A DNA stretch of 64,000 bases from Dactylonectria macrodidyma (lineage: Eukaryota > Ascomycota > Sordariomycetes > Hypocreales > Nectriaceae). The notes under the pieces were generated by a model, which saw only the letters and a program-made list of their open reading frames with translations, did no database searches and was not told the origin of the DNA. Within the stretch, counting starts at the first letter, position 1; each line of letters begins with the position of its first letter. Of this stretch, positions 45,703 through 55,326 are shown piece after piece. The stretch lies in NCBI GenBank assembly GCA_020744425.1, contig JAGMUV010000058.1, forward strand, positions 1-64,000, written 5' to 3'. The translations under genes were made by a program, and so were the position numbers.

Positions 45703-46467
45703 GATTTTATGAATAGTTAAAGTAGTTATAATTCTCTAAGAACTAAGTAAAATGCCTTCTAATTATTATTATACTACTATTAAATAACTTTTAAAAAGAC
45801 TGATTTATTGAATTATCTATATGTATTTCTGCCTTTAATCTCTACTCTCTGAATCTCTTTATTATAATAAAGTAGCTTTTATAGTATAAGAAGAAGCTAA
45901 AAGAAATTACTAATTAATAAGATACTTAAGCTACTAAAGAACTCTTTATTTTTATTTAAAAATACTTTTTAAAGATAGTTATTAATTTAAAATAGTTAAT
46001 ATAGTCTAAGTATACTCTTTTTATTAATAATTAAATACTTAATATCTTTAAGCTTTTTCTAAAGCTAAGCCTTATTAATAGTTAAAAGAGGCTTAAAGTC
46101 TTTATTAATTAGTAAGTATAATAAGGAATATAAAGTAGTATTTAAAATCTGATTTCTTATAATACTTATAAATATAGTATATTAAATAAGTATCCCTTTT
46201 CTATTTATTATAACTTAAAAGTATATAAAGAATAAGTTAATAAAGTATAACTTACTAATACTACTTTTACTATTTATATAAAGTAATAACTATAAGAGAT
46301 CCTAAGTTAAGAAGTGGCCTATTACTATATTATATATTAAGCGCTATTTTAAATTTAAAGAATTATAAGCCTCTAATAGCTAATTATTTATATTAAAGTT
46401 AAGAGTGTTTTTCACTTTATATTACTTTTAGTAATTACTATTAAGAATGCTATTATTAATATATTAC
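45703..46467. other. AT-rich RIP-like DNA
   Basis: No readable gene; composition and word use match RIP-mutated repeats. Confidence 0.5.
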
Positions 46468-46639
46468 TATAAAGGGCTGGCCTATAAGTAGGTATGCTGA
46501 GGGACTAGCCGTATATTAATCTATAAAAAGTTGAGGAGGAAGGAATCCTCCTTCGTAAGCCCTATGCAGGCCCGGCTTTAGATAGCTATAGAGGTAGTAA
46601 GATATAGTAGAATATACACCCAGGCCCCAGCCTGTAATA
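46468..46639 (-). repeat. Solo LTR, 172 bp, RIP-mutated
   Basis: The same family as 60663-60835. Target duplication ATTAC at 46463-46467 and 46640-46644. On the minus strand it starts TATTACAGGCTGGGGCC; the sister copy starts TGTTACAGG. Both copies have the same orientation. Confidence 0.8.
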
Positions 46640-47220
46640 ATTACTTAATATAAAGGGTCTAATTATAATTAATATTAATATCTTAATAACTAAGGATATT
46701 AATATTCTCTTTCTTTAGTAAGCAGTTAGATAGTATATAAGTAAGTTTATACTAATCCTCTTTTATAATAAGCTTTTTATAGGCCTTAAGCTTAAACTCA
46801 TTATCCTTTACTATTAATTTATTTATATCTAGCTCTTTATAATAATTATTTATATAAGTATTATAAAGCTATTTATAGTATATATACTTAGTTATAAAAG
46901 AATTAAACTACTAACTACTTATAATAAGTAATTCTTTTAAAAAGTAATATAAATAAACTGTTATTAATTTAATATAATAGAAGTTATTAAACTAAGAAGA
47001 GGCTTTTATAGATTTATATTTAAGAGAAGTAAGATAAGACCCTCTTTTTTATATAAGTAGTAAGTCTCCTTTATATATTAAAGTTATATAACTATAAGTA
47101 TTTAAAATATATTATATCCTTATATTAGTCCTTTTTTACTGGATATTTCTTATAGCTATTAATAGCCTTATTAATATTATTATTTATATAATATAAATGC
47201 GCTTATTACTCTAATAGATA
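46640..47220. other. AT-rich RIP-like DNA
   Basis: No readable gene or named repeat. Confidence 0.5.
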
Positions 47221-47654
47221 ACGTATATGATAAGCGAGCGCGCAATACAAGCGAGCGCGCACTTATACTGTACAGCTAAAAGTTTAAATTTTAAATTTTC
47301 TAAAACGGGCTATATAGCCCTAGGATTTTTAAGAAATTAATTTTACGTATTCAATAAAAAGAGTCATAAGATAGTATTTCTTTGAGATTTTTAATTAATT
47401 TATTTGAAATTTTAAAAATAAAAATAAGAAAAAAAACAGTGTGAATAAGATTTTTCTAAATAACTCCATAAAAAGTCTTTTTAATAATCTAGGAAAACTA
47501 ATACTTATTATTATATACTTAATAAATATACTTTTAAAATTATAGCCATTTCTAGCTTAGTTTGAATTTTTAAGAATTTTCTTTAAATTGCGATTTAAGG
47601 TGAAATTTCAGAGTGCGCGCTCGCTTGTATTGCGCGCTCGCTTATCATACACGT
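47221..47654. mobile_element. Short TIR element B, 434 bp
   Basis: TA at 47219-47220 and 47655-47656. Both ends carry AAGCGAG+CGCGCA twice with a 17-bp period. The interior is AT-rich and non-coding and resembles elements A and D (GCTATATAGCCCTAGGATTT, also found in D). Confidence 0.87.
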
Positions 47655-47943
47655 TAGCAGTTTATAATAATAACTATATAAGTGCCTTCTTATTGTAAAA
47701 TATTAAATAGTAAATAGAAAATCTCTTATATTAAATAATCTCTTTTAGTAATTAGCTTATTTATAAAGTGAAAGAAGAAGGATAATAAGGGCTAAATGTG
47801 TAATATATAAAGTAAGACCTAGTCTATAAGCTAAGAGAAAGACTTAGTCTTCTTCTTAGCTTTACTATAATACTTTATAGTATATATAAGGACTGCTTAT
47901 AAGCTAGTATAAAAAGATATATTAATATTAGCTAGTTAGCTTA
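47655..47943. other. AT-rich spacer
   Basis: Nothing recognised between elements B and C. Confidence 0.5.
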
Positions 47944-48385
47944 ATGTATATAATAAGCGAGTTAGAAATATAAGCGAGTTAGAAATTATAAAATACACCT
48001 TAAAATGAAATTTTAAAAAAATTCTTAAAAATTTAAACTAGGTCTAAAATAGCTAAAATCTTAAACCTAGCTTATTTATAATATATATTATTTTTAAGAA
48101 CTTTTTTAAGCTATATATATTTATAGCGCTAGTAATATAGAGTTTACACTGTTTTTTTTACTATTTTTACTTATAGTTAGCTTAATAAAATTTTAAAACT
48201 CTTTAAAAAAATACTATCTTATAACTTTTTTTCTAATTGATTTTAAAAATGTATTTTTAGATCTTAATAAGTCTTATATATACTTTTAAAAAATCTAAAA
48301 TTACTTATTTTAATTATATAATATGCTTTCTAACTCGCTTGTATTTCTAACTCGCTTGTATTTCTAACTCGCTTATTATATACAT
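47944..48385. mobile_element. Short TIR element C, 442 bp, with an expanded right end
   Basis: TA at 47942-47943 and 48386-48387. The left end has AAGCGAG+TTAGAA twice; the right end has the same unit three times. Non-coding and AT-rich inside. Confidence 0.85.
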
Positions 48386-49183
48386 TAGGATAATTATAGA
48401 ATTAAAGTTATTTATAAGGCTGTTATTCTAAGCTGCTTTAAAAACATAGTATAACTAGCCTTCTTTTCTAATTATTATAGCTAGTTCTTATAAAGTATAA
48501 GGAAAGTTAAAATAACACTCCTTTTCTAAATTAGTAATATTAGCTACTTTAATATTTATAATAATACTTTTTATATCCTTTATTAAATTACTAATTCTCT
48601 TCTTTATATATAAATAGTATATAGTATTATACTTATAGTACTAATAATAGTTAACGATTTATAAGACCTATAGGAATATTCTCTTTATATTTAGAGGATT
48701 TATACTTAAAGGATTACTCTTACTTTAAAGTATACTCTTACTTAGTTTAGAGCTAATAGTAATAATATAGAATCCTTATATATATATAAATATATTATAA
48801 GCTGCTTTATTCTTTATATTAGCCTTAGAGGAATTATTTATTTAGTATAAGCTATAGTTATATAAGCTATTATAGCCTTACTATTTATACTAACTCTAAT
48901 AGTCTATAATACTAAACTTTTTACTTAGAATGATATTTTAAAATAGAGTGTATTAATAATAGAAGTAAAAAGTAATAATATAAGAGTTGTATTATAATAA
49001 GTAATATAATAGAGCTATTCTCTTTAGCTTAGTTATAGTTAACTAGTCTTTATATTAAAGTATATATTAGTAAAGGCTTTACTAATATAAATCTATTAAG
49101 CTAAATGTAATAAATACTTTAAGATAGTTAAGGTTATAGTTATATACCTTAAGTTCTTACATCTTCTTATTTTAAAAGGAATA
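48386..49183. other. AT-rich RIP-like DNA
   Basis: 800 bp without a readable gene or named repeat. Confidence 0.5.
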
Positions 49184-49618
49184 ACATATGTTATAAGCGA
49201 GCGTTACAGACAAGCGAGCGTCGCATTATACTATACAGCTAAAAATATAAATTTCAAATTTTCTAAAACAGGCTATATAGCCCTAGGATTTTTAAGAAAA
49301 TAATTTTAAATATTTAATTAAAAAAGTTATAAGATTATATTTTTATTAGATTTTTTATTAATTTAATTAATCTTTTAAAATTAAAAATAAGAAAAAAAAC
49401 AGTATGAATAAGATTTTTCTAAATAACTTTATAAGAAATTTTTCTAATAATTTAAAAAAAACTCATAATTATTATTATATATTTAGTAAATATATTTTGA
49501 ACATTATAGCTATTTTTAGCTTAATTTTAATTTTTAAGAATTTTTTAAATTTTGCAATTTAAGGTAAAAATCAGAGTGCGACGCTCGCTTGTTTATAACG
49601 CTCGCTTATTATATACAT
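49184..49618. mobile_element. Short TIR element D, 435 bp
   Basis: TA at 49182-49183 and 49619-49620. The inner TIR unit is AAGCGAG+CGTCGC at both ends; the outer unit reads CGTTAC or CGTTAT, which RIP-type changes from CGTCGC would give. The interior is homologous to element B. Confidence 0.82.
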
Positions 49619-49993
49619 TATATATTATAAATAGACATTATATATCTTATAATTAAATTAATTAATACTTATACTTTAGAATCCTTATTCTATTTAAGTA
49701 TTATAATAAGCTGCTTTTATATAAGTAGTTTATATATATTATTATATTACTTTATAAAGAATTTAGACTTTATATATACTTATAATTATATTAAAGTATT
49801 AAAAGTAATAAAGCAAAAGATAAAATAATATATAAAATGCTTATTATATTAGTATATTATATACTTAATAAGTCTTATAATTAATAGAGTATAATTAAGG
49901 CTTAATAAAGTCTGTGTTATAATTAAAAAAGAAGTAAGAAAAGGCTAAAGAGAGTAATATATAAAAGTGATTGAACTTTTTAATAAGTATATA
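49619..49993. other. AT-rich RIP-like DNA
   Basis: Nothing recognised. Confidence 0.5.
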
Positions 49994-50259
49994 TGTCAGG
50001 GCTGGTTACACACAAGGGAGTGAAGAGGTCGGCACACTGCTAGACAGCAGCTAGATAGTAGATTGATAGGTAGGTGGTCTAAGGTGACGGGACTGATCTC
50101 TGACTCTCTCTCTCACCAAGCTGTAACAGCTGCTCTTTATGCTGCCGGGCCTGACTAGGCCGGCGACTTCCATCGGCTTCTGCCGGCGCTTGCGGCCCGG
50201 CTAGGACCTCTTCCGGTCTCAGCTACGTCTCGGCCGGCTGTGCCCTTTGGCTCCTGACA
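49994..50259 (-). repeat. Solo LTR, 266 bp, inverted copy of 37837-38102
   Basis: Starts TGTCAGGGCTGG, ends GGCTCCTGACA; target duplication ATATA at 49989-49993 and 50260-50264. Nearly unmutated inside AT-rich DNA. Confidence 0.88.
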
Positions 50260-50717
50260 ATATAATATATATTTAAGAGCTCTAGCTTATGTTATACTTA
50301 AGTCTAGGAGCTTAAAGAAAGTCTAGAGCTATCTTTCAGTCTTTTAATAAGAATAGCCTAAAGAGCATTAAGCTTTATATCTTTAGCTAAAAGATCTAGT
50401 ACTATAACCTCATCCTTTAAGTCTAGTTCTGCTTTTTACTTATCCTTAGGCTTAATATTTATAGCCTTTACTTAATTTTAAAGAATAGTATTTAGTATAT
50501 TACTATTCTAAGGTAATTAGCTTAGCTACTCTTTATTAATAATAATATATTAATACATAGAATAATAGTACTAAAAGTAGTTAAGTTAGATAATAACTAC
50601 TAATAGTGTACTTAAAACTAGTAAGTAAACTATTAGCTAAGTATTATATAGAATAATATATTTATAAGATAGAGTAATATAGTATTCACTTTCTAAAGTA
50701 ACAGGGGGAGTTAGTAA
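50260..50717. other. AT-rich RIP-like DNA
   Basis: Nothing recognised. Confidence 0.5.
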
Positions 50718-51118
50718 TATATTAAAGCTAAGGGCCTATTAGTTAAAATAACTCGGACTTTTAATTAGCTGACTAATCTGAGTGCTGGTCTTAATAAAGC
50801 TATTAATAAGGATAACTGGAATTAGTCTGAGATAAAAAGCAGAGATAACTCAGACACAGATAGCAATCAATTATGTTCTTACCTACCTTTATTTTTAAGT
50901 TATTGAATTGTTTTTAATATCATTATAATAAGATTTATTTAATTAACTAGAATATCTGATTTATTTTCTAGCCAGCCACTTAATTGCAGCTCTAGCCCTT
51001 TTTTTATTTATTTTATTTTATAAGTCTTGTCTATCCTCGCTCTGCTTTGCATCCTGCCTACCTTATAGCATCCGTTACTTTAGGTAGTAGTATCCCTCTT
51101 GTCCCCCTGTTTAATATA
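50718..51118 (-). repeat. RIP-mutated inverted copy of the 370-771 repeat
   Basis: 401 bp aligning end to end with 370-771 reversed; nearly all differences are C-to-T or G-to-A in this copy. Target duplication GTAA at 50714-50717 and 51119-51122, again 4 bp. Confidence 0.82.
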
Positions 51119-51156
51119 GTAATATACTAAACTAATCTTATAAAGAAAGTGAATTA

Positions 51157-51825
51157 ATATACATAATAAGCGAGTTAGCAATACAAGCGAGTCAGAAACC
51201 ATACTATTGTCAGAGGCCAAAAGCCACAAGAAGGGTCTATGGGGCACTAACTGCAGAAATCCACTGTCACACAGTGGCGGCCGCGCCTAACAGCCACAAT
51301 GTCGCAGCTACGTCGCAGGTTTGCCACAACTAGCTTTCAGCTAGCAAGTGGCTGAGGGAGTTATGGAACACGGGCTAAGCGCAACCGGCCGGATCCGAGA
51401 GCTCCGACCGGGTTACGAGAGACCCGGCCGGGCCGGAGTCTCAGGATTATGAAGACCAATCAAACCAGCTAGACCTAAGCAGCTAAGCTACAGCTAGCTA
51501 GCTAGGGTATTGGAAGAAGGGATACTAGACCTGGCTATAAGAAGAGCTACTAAAGGGCGAAGGCAAAGGGGGGGTCAGAGATCAATACAGTCACCAGCAT
51601 CATTCCTACTAGCTAGCTGCTATCTCGCAGCGTGTCTGCCCTCTTCACTCCCTTGTGTGTAACCAGCCCTGACAACTATACAGCTAAAATAAGCAATTTT
51701 AGATTTCTTAAAACTAGATATAAGACTTATTAAGATCTAAAAACACATTTTTAGAATAAATTAGAAAAAAAGTTATAAAATAGTATTTTTTTAAAGAATT
51801 TTAAAATTTTATTAAGCTAATTATA
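51157..51825. mobile_element. Short TIR element E, left part only, split by a solo LTR
   Basis: TA at 51155-51156, then AAGCGAG+TTAGCA and AAGCGAG+TCAGAA. After the inserted LTR the interior matches element G (63420-63845) up to TTAAGCT-A-TTATA, then stops exactly where the pogo/Fot transposon starts. The right half is not found beyond that transposon. Confidence 0.75.
51208..51674 (+). repeat. Solo LTR, 467 bp, inside element E
   Basis: Starts TGTCAGAGGCC and ends CCAGCCCTGACA; target duplication ACTAT at 51203-51207 and 51675-51679. Inverted copy of 39700-40166. Both copies sit inside short TIR elements. Confidence 0.88.
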
Positions 51826-53685
51826 ACGTACTCCACAAGTGAGTCGGTCACCCAAGTGAGTCGGTCAAAAATCTTAATCCTCAATATAGAACATTAAATA
51901 AAAACACAACAAAGCATCTAATCAATTAAAACTAATTGCTATTCTCTTCACTAGACGTCTTAATAACTACCTGACATGTCCTTGCGTTATGACCGGTCTT
52001 GCCGCATGTTCCACAACGCCTTTCCTTCGGTCGCGCCGACCCTCCTTGACCACGATTTCTCGACGATTCGGCCACTAGCTGCGCATCAACATCCTTCTGA
52101 TCAATTGAATCCCTCCCTTCATCCAGAGTCATCTTTCCTCCATTACGGAGGCGTGTCTTTTTTGCTCTGCGCCGCTTACTAAGGGTCTCATTCGCCTGTC
52201 GAAGGATCTGGTTCTCAGACTTCAATAACGCCATCTGATGCATTATTGCCTTCGTTCCCTTAGATAGCGACTCAATCGCTTCAAAAATATATGTCGGGGA
52301 GCTGCTTTGGTGCCTTTCAACTCGTCTTTTGAGAAATTCAGACTGAGAGCTAGCCTCAAGGACGGTCTTTGGGGTCTTCGAGACCCAAGGGTCAGGAAGG
52401 CTAGCTTCCTCCTCGACCGGTGTTGGAGTCCGTAGCTGGATATCAAGCTTCGATAGCACACTCTCCGGGTCTAGAGGAACAAGCCCTGCTCCTCTAAAAC
52501 CCCCTCGAATGTTGCTTTCTGTCATTGCGGCTTGGTGGGCGGCGTAAAAGGCTGGAAAGAACTCGGTCTTCGAAATGTGGGTTATAGAGCATCTGATCAA
52601 ATGCTCTATTTCCCGACCATAGGCCTTTTTGAGCGGCCCAAAGCACCCGACATCGAGAGGTTGAAGTAGGTGAGACGAATGAGGCGGCATACAAAGCGTG
52701 ATGATGTTGTTTTCCTCGCAATATAGCTCAAAGTCGGTCGAGTGGTGGCTTTCGTGCCCATCGAGGATCAGAAGGCGATAGCGACCATTTGATCGGGTCT
52801 TTGTGTGCCGATCGAAGTGCTTGATCCACTCAAGACCCGTCTCGTTGTCGGTCCAGCCATTTTTGGTCGTGGCGATAGCCCAATCGCCCGGGAGGTTGCT
52901 TTCTTGATACCAGCTGGCGAGGTGATATTGGCCCGCAACCACGATGAACGGCTGGATTGCCCAACCTTCCGCATTAATAGCCTGGATGACTGTAACCCAT
53001 TCCCGGTTTCCAGGCTGGACTGATTTCGCCTTTCCACGCCGTTCTGCGCCTGTAACAACCATTCCGCTTGCGATCATACCCATCATAAAGCCAGTCTCGT
53101 CAAAGTTATAGATATCAGCTAGGGTGATGCCGTATTTCGCGATTGTGTTCGCTACGAGCGAGAACCACTCACGAATGAGGGTCGGATCTTCGCATTTGGC
53201 TCTCTGGTAATCATATTTGCGATTAAAACGCGTCGTAAGCTCTGGTTGTCGCCTAACGAAGTTGGAAGCCCAGTTCTTTCCGACAGGTGACGCGTCGCGG
53301 TCGGCAAGCAGTCGGTTAGCCATTTCTTCCACACCACGAAGTCGCGGGGGAAATCCTCGTGAATCTAGGTCGAGAATATACTCAATAAGAGTCTGTTCCT
53401 CTAGATCAGATAGTTTACGTGATTTAGGGATAATATCGCCTCGGAAGGGTCTGCCATTATGTCGGTCAAGAAGAGTACTATAATGGGCTTCATAGATCCT
53501 TGCGGCGCGTCGGAGACTTAGTTTTGGGTCATTTCGGTAGGCTTGAAGGGCAAGAATGATATTTGACTCGTTATTTGATTGTGACATGTTTTGTGGTAGA
53601 GAAATAGATGATTAGATGCAAAGAGAGGAGGTTGACGGATTTTTGACCGACTCACTTGGGCGACCGACCCACTTGTGGAGTACGT
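51826..53685 (-). mobile_element. Intact pogo/Fot-type DNA transposon, 1860 bp
   Basis: Inverted terminal repeats of about 48 bp (ACGTACTCCACAAGTGAG at the left; two mismatches between ends) flanked by TA (51824-51825, 53686-53687). Each TIR holds AAGTGAG+TCGGTC twice with a 17-bp period (right outer copy AAGTGGG). One intact transposase gene on the minus strand. No RIP damage. Confidence 0.93.
51932..53587 (-). CDS. pogo/Fot-family transposase with C-terminal zinc knuckle
   Basis: A 551-aa single-exon protein, ATG at 53587. An N-terminal psq-type helix-turn-helix (about residues 10-50) and a CENP-B-type DNA-binding region (about 60-125, GFPPRLRGVEEMANRLL and NWASNF) precede the DDE_1 catalytic core. 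Catalytic Asp candidates are D163 (NFDETGF), D276 (ILDGHESHHS) and D312 (LQPLDVG), a DD35D spacing as in pogo/Fot elements. A coiled-coil-like stretch (about 440-475) follows. The protein ends with a CCHC knuckle, C525-C528-H533-C538 (CGTCGKTGHNARTC), which is not part of the basic pogo layout. It cuts and pastes the element at TA sites. The frame is undamaged, so it may be active and could mobilise short elements with matching ends. Confidence 0.94.
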   Translation of the reverse strand: MSQSNNESNIILALQAYRNDPKLSLRRAARIYEAHYSTLLDRHNGRPFRGDIIPKSRKLSDLEEQTLIEYILDLDSRGFPPRLRGVEEMANRLLADRDASPVGKNWASNFVRRQPELTTRFNRKYDYQRAKCEDPTLIREWFSLVANTIAKYGITLADIYNFDETGFMMGMIASGMVVTGAERRGKAKSVQPGNREWVTVIQAINAEGWAIQPFIVVAGQYHLASWYQESNLPGDWAIATTKNGWTDNETGLEWIKHFDRHTKTRSNGRYRLLILDGHESHHSTDFELYCEENNIITLCMPPHSSHLLQPLDVGCFGPLKKAYGREIEHLIRCSITHISKTEFFPAFYAAHQAAMTESNIRGGFRGAGLVPLDPESVLSKLDIQLRTPTPVEEEASLPDPWVSKTPKTVLEASSQSEFLKRRVERHQSSSPTYIFEAIESLSKGTKAIMHQMALLKSENQILRQANETLSKRRRAKKTRLRNGGKMTLDEGRDSIDQKDVDAQLVAESSRNRGQGGSARPKERRCGTCGKTGHNARTCQVVIKTSSEENSN

Positions 53686-53687
53686 TA

Positions 53688-53839
53688 TCTATATAAAATT
53701 TTAGACTAATCAGAAACTTTTAGTCAATCTTGTACTAGACCTTTATATTCAGAAAACTTAAGAACTAATATAAAGTCAGCCTTCGGCTGAATTATTCCGG
53801 GTCCGGACTATGTAACTCTGTGATTTTCGAACTTAATCC
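53688..53839. other. Short spacer between the DNA transposon and the copia element
   Basis: About 150 bp; the last five bases AATCC (53835-53839) are the copia target duplication. No match to the missing right half of element E. Confidence 0.6.
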
Positions 53840-54056
53840 TGTTAGATTGGACCATGCGCCCGGCATCAGACCGGGTGGGTCATGTGTTCAGTTGCCTAGC
53901 ACTTTGCCACAAGGCTTAGGAATCAGCTTCTAGCTGATTCTACACAGCACAGAACAGGTATATAAAGCTTGCTCTGATACCTCGGAATAAGAAGAGAGGA
54001 GGAGAGACATATAATATACACGATTAATATCAGAGTGCCACGCTAGCTTTCCGACA
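53840..54056 (+). repeat. 5' LTR of the copia element
   Basis: Starts TGTTAGATTGG and ends TTCCGACA. A TATATAAA box at 53959-53966 is the likely promoter. Confidence 0.95.
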
Positions 54057-54138
54057 ATTAAGAGTCTCATACGCTATATCATTACCCGATTGAATACCTA
54101 ACTGAGGACGGATTGCAAGCGAACACTCGCTAAGAATA

Positions 54139-55326
54139 ATGACTACCAGACTCGTCACAGGAGAGGATTGGATCACCTGGTTCAAGACCCTCAAGACGAA
54201 AGCAACGAACGAGAACCTCTGGGACTATCTTGACCCAACAAAGACCAACAAACCGGAGCTGAACATCAAGGAACCTGTTCCCCCTAACATCCGGAAGTTC
54301 CGCAAGAGGAACGCGGTAAACACTCGAGGAACGCTCGCCGACACTCCGTCGACCTCGACACAGAGCACCGATACGATCATAGCCCGGGGAGACGACGAAG
54401 ACCCTCACTTCTACGAAGGAGACAACATAGCTATCCAAGCTCAAGACGTCGAAGAGCTGACAGAGAAGGGTCTCCGAACATACAACGCGTTATGGACCAA
54501 CTACGAACACCGCAACAAGCTATACATCCAGTCAGTTACGAAAGTGAAGACTATCCAAAACTGGGTCATGGATACGATCGATGAATCCCACTCTCGACAC
54601 CATTGCCTAGCGGAAAAATCCCTGACGGATTGGATCCAATCGATCTATAATGAGTTCTCTCTTGCCGCAGACGAACGCAAGCAGAAGGCTCGCCGAACGT
54701 ACCGCGAGATCCTAGCTGAACCGCGCTCCAAGAAGATCACTACCTATCAGGCTACTGGAGACTGGCTCACGCGATGGCGGAACGCTATTAACGAAGCCCA
54801 AGATGTCAAGCTCCAGGAAGCAACAGAGCCCGACCAGTGGCTCAATGACCTGACAGATGCCCTACGGTCTACACCGATGGAGTCATGGATCAATGCCTAC
54901 AACGTCACCCAAACGGACCAGGTCAGAGCAGGCACACTCACCGTCGGCCCGGTCACGGCAGACATCCGTCGAGCGATCGGCAGCCAACCGGAGCTTCTAA
55001 AGAAGACAAGAATTGCACAGGGTGCCTTCCACAGCGGAGGTGGCCAAGAAGAAGAAGAAGGAAAAGACGATCACTCAACGAACGCTCGCCGAGGAGGCAG
55101 TAAGAAGCGGCCACGAGGAAGCATTAGAGACGACAGAGAAAGCAAGTGCCCAGCCTGCTTTCGTCGCCACCCGCTTGTGAAGTGCTACTATGCATTCCCA
55201 GAAAAGAAGCCAGAATACTTCGATCTAACCCCCTGGATCGAAGAGAAGGTCAACAAGCGGATCGAAAAGAACGAAGACAACCTCGCCGATCGTATCCGGA
55301 AGATCAAGCTAGAAGGATCCGCGTGA
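54139..55326 (+). CDS. Copia Gag protein
   Basis: A 395-aa protein starting at ATG 54139, the first good start after the LTR. The helical middle part suits a copia gag region. An acidic and Arg-rich stretch (GGGQEEEEGKDD, then RRGGSKKRPRG) precedes a zinc-knuckle-like motif CPACFRRHPLVKC (CX2CX3HX4C), one residue shorter than the standard CX2CX4HX4C. The C-terminus is highly charged. It ends at TGA 55324-55326, after which the same frame stays open into protease. It forms the particle shell and binds element RNA by family analogy. Confidence 0.9.
   Translation: MTTRLVTGEDWITWFKTLKTKATNENLWDYLDPTKTNKPELNIKEPVPPNIRKFRKRNAVNTRGTLADTPSTSTQSTDTIIARGDDEDPHFYEGDNIAIQAQDVEELTEKGLRTYNALWTNYEHRNKLYIQSVTKVKTIQNWVMDTIDESHSRHHCLAEKSLTDWIQSIYNEFSLAADERKQKARRTYREILAEPRSKKITTYQATGDWLTRWRNAINEAQDVKLQEATEPDQWLNDLTDALRSTPMESWINAYNVTQTDQVRAGTLTVGPVTADIRRAIGSQPELLKKTRIAQGAFHSGGGQEEEEGKDDHSTNARRGGSKKRPRGSIRDDRESKCPACFRRHPLVKCYYAFPEKKPEYFDLTPWIEEKVNKRIEKNEDNLADRIRKIKLEGSA

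Noticed and set aside
37837..50259. One giant LTR element bounded by the 266-bp repeats
   Set aside because: The repeats are inverted, not direct, and each has its own target duplication; they are solo LTRs.
54040..54090. A half-tRNA-type primer-binding site for the copia element
   Set aside because: The sequence after the 5' LTR contains CTCATA but not the complement expected for initiator-Met tRNA, so I did not call it.
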